A stretch of DNA of 64,000 nt from an uncultured Christensenella sp. (lineage in GTDB: Bacteria; Bacillota; Clostridia; Christensenellales; UBA3700). The position numbers and the translations under genes are program-made. Shown here in pieces: positions 61,245 through 64,000 of the stretch; position 1 is the stretch's first letter, and each line of letters starts with the position of its first letter. The DNA lies in assembly GCA_949290515.1 (NCBI GenBank), contig CASERZ010000005.1, positions 1-64,000 on the forward strand, given 5' to 3'. The notes under the pieces are model-generated. The model ran no database searches, had not been told where the DNA came from, and worked only from the letters and a program-made list of their open reading frames with translations.

Positions 61245-62987
61245 ATGTACAAGGATAATTACGAACAATGGAAAGCGTCGGTTGACAAAAAGTACTCTCA
61301 GGAGCTTGAGTCCATAGCCGACAACGACAAGGAAATAAAGGAAAGATTTACGTTGCCTTTGGCATTCGGCACGGCAGGAATGAGAGGCACGATTTGTATG
61401 GGTATATCCAATATGAACGAATATACGGTAGCGAGAGCTACCAAAGGTTTGTCCGACTACATCAACGCGCTGGGCAAGAAGCAGGCGGAGAGAGGCGTAG
61501 TCATATCGTACGATACAAGACGTATGTCATTCGAGTTTGCCCTCACCGCGGCGAGAGTGCTGGCAGCCAACGGCATAAAGGTGTCTTTGTTTGAAAACGT
61601 GCGCCCCGTGCCTATGTGCTCTTTTGCGGTAAGACAGCTCAATTGCATAGCGGGCATAATGATTACCGCCAGCCACAATCCCAAGGAATACAACGGCTAC
61701 AAGGTTTACGGCGAGGACGGCGCGCAGATGTCGCCCGAGGCAACGGCAGAGGTAGTAAAATATATAGACAAAACCCCTTACTTCGGTATTGACAGGGAAG
61801 AGGTAGCGTGCGAAAATCACGACGGTATAGCGGGTAAGGACGGATACAAACTCAGCGAGCATATTACGGTTATAGGCAAGAGTCTTGACGATAAGTACTA
61901 TGCTGAGATATCCAAGCTTTCGCTCTCTCCCCAAGCAGTAAAGCAAGTGGGCAAGGATATCAAAATCGTATATTCTCCTATACACGGTTCGGGATATATT
62001 CCCGTTACGACTATGCTTGCCAAAATGGGCATATCCGTATCTGTCGTAGAGGAACAGAAAAATCCCGATACGGAGTTTTCCACGGTTGTTATGCCCAATC
62101 CCGAACAGCCCGATGCTCTTAAGCTGGGTATCGCGCTTGCAGACAAACTGGGCAGCGATATAGTAATAGGCACTGACCCCGACTGCGACAGAATGGGCGT
62201 TGCTATTAAAGACGCAAAGGGCGAATTTATTCTTCTCAACGGCAACCAGATAGGCGCGCTTTTGATGGACTATATCCTTATGCGCCACAAAGAAGAGGGG
62301 ACGCTTCCCAAAAACAGCGCGGTAGTCAAGACTATCGTCACGACCCGTCTTGCGGATAAGATAGCGAGAAGTTACGGTGCAAAGGTATTCGACGTACTCA
62401 CGGGCTTCAAGTTTATCGGCGAGAAAATCAAAGAATGGGAGAAGAGCGGAGAATATACCTTTATGTTCGGTTACGAGGAAAGCTACGGCTATCTTTCGGG
62501 TACGCACGCAAGGGATAAAGACGCGGTAGTCGCAAGTATGCTTTTTGCAGAGATGGTATGCTATTACACTTACAAGAGCATAAGACTTTGCGACAAGCTC
62601 GAGGAGCTTTTCAAAAAATTCGGTTACTTTGTCGAGAGCAGCAAGAGCATAGCTTTCAAGGGACTTGACGGTATGCAGCAGATGGCGGACATTATGAAGA
62701 AGTTCAAGGATACCGATTTGACGGAGGTAGCGGGCATACCTATGATAAGCAAGCTGGATTTGACAGACGGCACAATCAAGTACTTCGAGGACGGAAGAAT
62801 AGAGATGAGCGATTTGCCTTCCACAAACGTAATCAAGTACGAATTCGGCGACGACGAGTGGCTTTGCATAAGACCCAGCGGTACCGAGCCTAAACTCAAG
62901 ATATACGTATCTACCAAGGCAGATAGCAAGGAGGAAAGCCAAGCCAAAAACGCAAAGCTCCAGCAGGCAATCGTAGATATGATTTGA
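61245..62987 (+). CDS. Phosphoglucomutase / phosphomannomutase family enzyme
   Basis: A 580-residue alpha-D-phosphohexomutase interconverting hexose 1- and 6-phosphates, feeding glycolysis and cell-wall sugars. The phosphoserine loop is TASHNPKEYNGYKVYG, the metal loop DPDCDRMG, the sugar-binding loop FGYEESYGYLSG and the phosphate-binding C-terminal RPSGTEPKLKIYVS. Length and the N-terminal FGTAGMRGTI match the long PgcA-type of Firmicutes. The start is the ATG after AGAGG; a GTG two codons earlier is the alternative. Confidence 0.95.
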   Translation: MYKDNYEQWKASVDKKYSQELESIADNDKEIKERFTLPLAFGTAGMRGTICMGISNMNEYTVARATKGLSDYINALGKKQAERGVVISYDTRRMSFEFALTAARVLAANGIKVSLFENVRPVPMCSFAVRQLNCIAGIMITASHNPKEYNGYKVYGEDGAQMSPEATAEVVKYIDKTPYFGIDREEVACENHDGIAGKDGYKLSEHITVIGKSLDDKYYAEISKLSLSPQAVKQVGKDIKIVYSPIHGSGYIPVTTMLAKMGISVSVVEEQKNPDTEFSTVVMPNPEQPDALKLGIALADKLGSDIVIGTDPDCDRMGVAIKDAKGEFILLNGNQIGALLMDYILMRHKEEGTLPKNSAVVKTIVTTRLADKIARSYGAKVFDVLTGFKFIGEKIKEWEKSGEYTFMFGYEESYGYLSGTHARDKDAVVASMLFAEMVCYYTYKSIRLCDKLEELFKKFGYFVESSKSIAFKGLDGMQQMADIMKKFKDTDLTEVAGIPMISKLDLTDGTIKYFEDGRIEMSDLPSTNVIKYEFGDDEWLCIRPSGTEPKLKIYVSTKADSKEESQAKNAKLQQAIVDMI

Positions 62988-63060
62988 AGCGTTGAAGCGG
63001 TTGAATAAGCGGGGATATCGAAAGAAATGAGATATTGTCCGACGGTGAAAAATAAAAAAT

Positions 63061-63089
63061 AAGGCAGGTCTTTCCGACCTGCCTTTTGC
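63061..63089. terminator. Terminator between the phosphohexomutase and histidine kinase genes
   Basis: AAGGCAGGTC (63061-63070) pairs with GACCTGCCTT (63076-63085) with T or A runs on both sides, serving both convergent genes. Confidence 0.8.
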
Positions 63090-63200
63090 TTTAACACGTC
63101 AATTCCGTAAGCCTGATGTGGTGTATACGTTGGGATGAATGTTTGGATTTTAAAGTTTGCAGCAGAGGCTTTGGATTGAGTTGCGCCGTCAGGAAATGCG

Positions 63201-64000
63201 CTAACGTGTTTTTGCCAGATTGAGCGTTATCGAAAAGACGCCGTTTTCGAGAGATGCGGATATGCTTCCGCCGTATTGCTCGACAAGACTTTTTGCAATC
63301 GAAAGTCCCAAGCCCGTAGAATAGTTGTAATTCTTTACGGTATAGAAGCGGTCGAACATTTTTTCAACGTCCAGATGCGTAAGTTTCGACGTACTGTTGC
63401 TGATAGTAACGCTGCCGTCTTCGTCGAGTTTTATCTTGAGATTCTTTTCTCCGTATTTTACGGCGTTTGAAATGAGATTGTCGAAAATTCTCGACACGTC
63501 GCGTTTGTCCGCGATTGTATTTACGTTTTTGTCGGGTAATTCGATAACGGGTGAGATGCCCTTTTCCGTCAGCTCGTCGTAAAAGTCGAGCACTCTTTCG
63601 CTTATAACGGAATTGAGGCATACCTCCTGAAGGAGTATACTGCGGTTTTTGTCGAGCGAAACCGAGTACCTGAACAGCTCGTCTGTAAGAGCTTTGAGAG
63701 CCGACGCTCTCTCTTTGGCTATGTCGGCGTATGAGCGAATTTTAGCGGCGTCTTTTTCTGTCGATATCAAATCGAGATAACCGCAAATTGCCGTAAGGGG
63801 AGTACGCAAATCGTGGGCTACGTTGGTCATAGCGTTTTTGAGTTCGGCGTCGCCGTTGTTGTAGGTGAGTTGTTTTCGTCTTATGACGGCTAAGTGCGTA
63901 TTGAGAGCGACGGCAAGGGTACGCATATCCTTATCCGAGCCTGACAGAGTAATGAGAGCGTTTGTGTCGCCTTTGAGAATATCGTCCAGACACTCGTCAA
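63201..64000 (-). CDS. Sensor histidine kinase, C-terminal part (continues beyond the window)
   Basis: The cytoplasmic part of a two-component sensor. The H-box NVAHDLRTPLTAICGYLDLI contains the phosphorylated His. The ATP domain shows the N-box (FDNLISNAVKYGEKN), a reduced D/F region (FDRFYTVKNYNYSTG) and the G-box GLGLSIAKSLVEQYGG. The frame stays open to the right edge (LDDILKGDTNALITLSG before the first Met), so membrane and sensor parts and the response regulator gene are outside. Signal unknown. Confidence 0.9.
   Translation of the reverse strand, partial: DECLDDILKGDTNALITLSGSDKDMRTLAVALNTHLAVIRRKQLTYNNGDAELKNAMTNVAHDLRTPLTAICGYLDLISTEKDAAKIRSYADIAKERASALKALTDELFRYSVSLDKNRSILLQEVCLNSVISERVLDFYDELTEKGISPVIELPDKNVNTIADKRDVSRIFDNLISNAVKYGEKNLKIKLDEDGSVTISNSTSKLTHLDVEKMFDRFYTVKNYNYSTGLGLSIAKSLVEQYGGSISASLENGVFSITLNLAKTR

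Overview
The window reads as a chromosomal segment of a Gram-positive, probably spore-forming member of the Clostridia. The grounds are a SigH-type sigma factor in a mini-RNase III / thyX / sigH cluster, a CwlD-type cortex amidase, a collagen-like spore-surface protein behind a sigma-K-like promoter, DUF951, the UPF0210/ACT pair, SigA-type promoters and strong AGGAGG ribosome binding sites. I cannot name the species. An uncultured gut lineage of the Christensenellales type fits the host-glycan enzymes and the uL15-like membrane protein, but that is inference. No tRNA, rRNA, prophage, transposase or CRISPR array was seen.

Layout. 0.3-5 kb: alpha-galactosidase (GH27), collagen-like protein and alpha-L-fucosidase (GH29). 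5-8 kb: vitamin and cofactor supply, with an autoregulated birA-bioY operon and a QueT transporter behind a preQ1-I riboswitch. 8-10.8 kb: two orphan genes, pairs of a 12-bp palindrome, and an array of hairpin repeats. 10.8-18 kb: central metabolism (fba, M29 aminopeptidase, gapA) with a large Q/K-rich membrane protein. 18-24 kb: a PnuC-like transporter with a structured leader, two paralogous lipoproteins, a candidate non-coding RNA and a membrane M28 peptidase. 24-30 kb: a class III PLP enzyme, an FGGY kinase and two class II aldolases, one with an altered metal site. 30-33 kb: mrnC-thyX-sigH, with rlmB inverted beside it. 33-41 kb: UPF0210/ACT, signal peptidase I with DUF951 and a hydrolase-like protein, a WYL regulator and GH20. 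41-48 kb: a DnaA-box cluster, cwlD, a deacetylase, an MGMT-like protein, a pseudouridine synthase, an Fe-alcohol dehydrogenase, thiN and a phosphatase. 47.5-64 kb: a uL15-like membrane protein, rsmI, a TetR regulator, a radical SAM protein, plsY, ychF, argS, a VanW protein, an HD protein, a phosphohexomutase and the end of a histidine kinase.

The most unusual feature is a family of about 127-bp hairpin elements (family A, at least ten full-length copies). The outer and apical stems differ between copies, yet the two arms of each copy still match each other. Several copies start exactly at, or overlap, a stop codon. One copy (26211-26337) interrupts a second repeat whose uninterrupted version lies at the left edge of the window, so the element appears to move or be lost precisely. 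A second, 160-bp family (B) shares the apical pattern TAC-N4A-GTA. Other points: three genes whose -10 box places transcription start at or next to the start codon, a strong BirA operator, and three perfect DnaA boxes within 44 bp.
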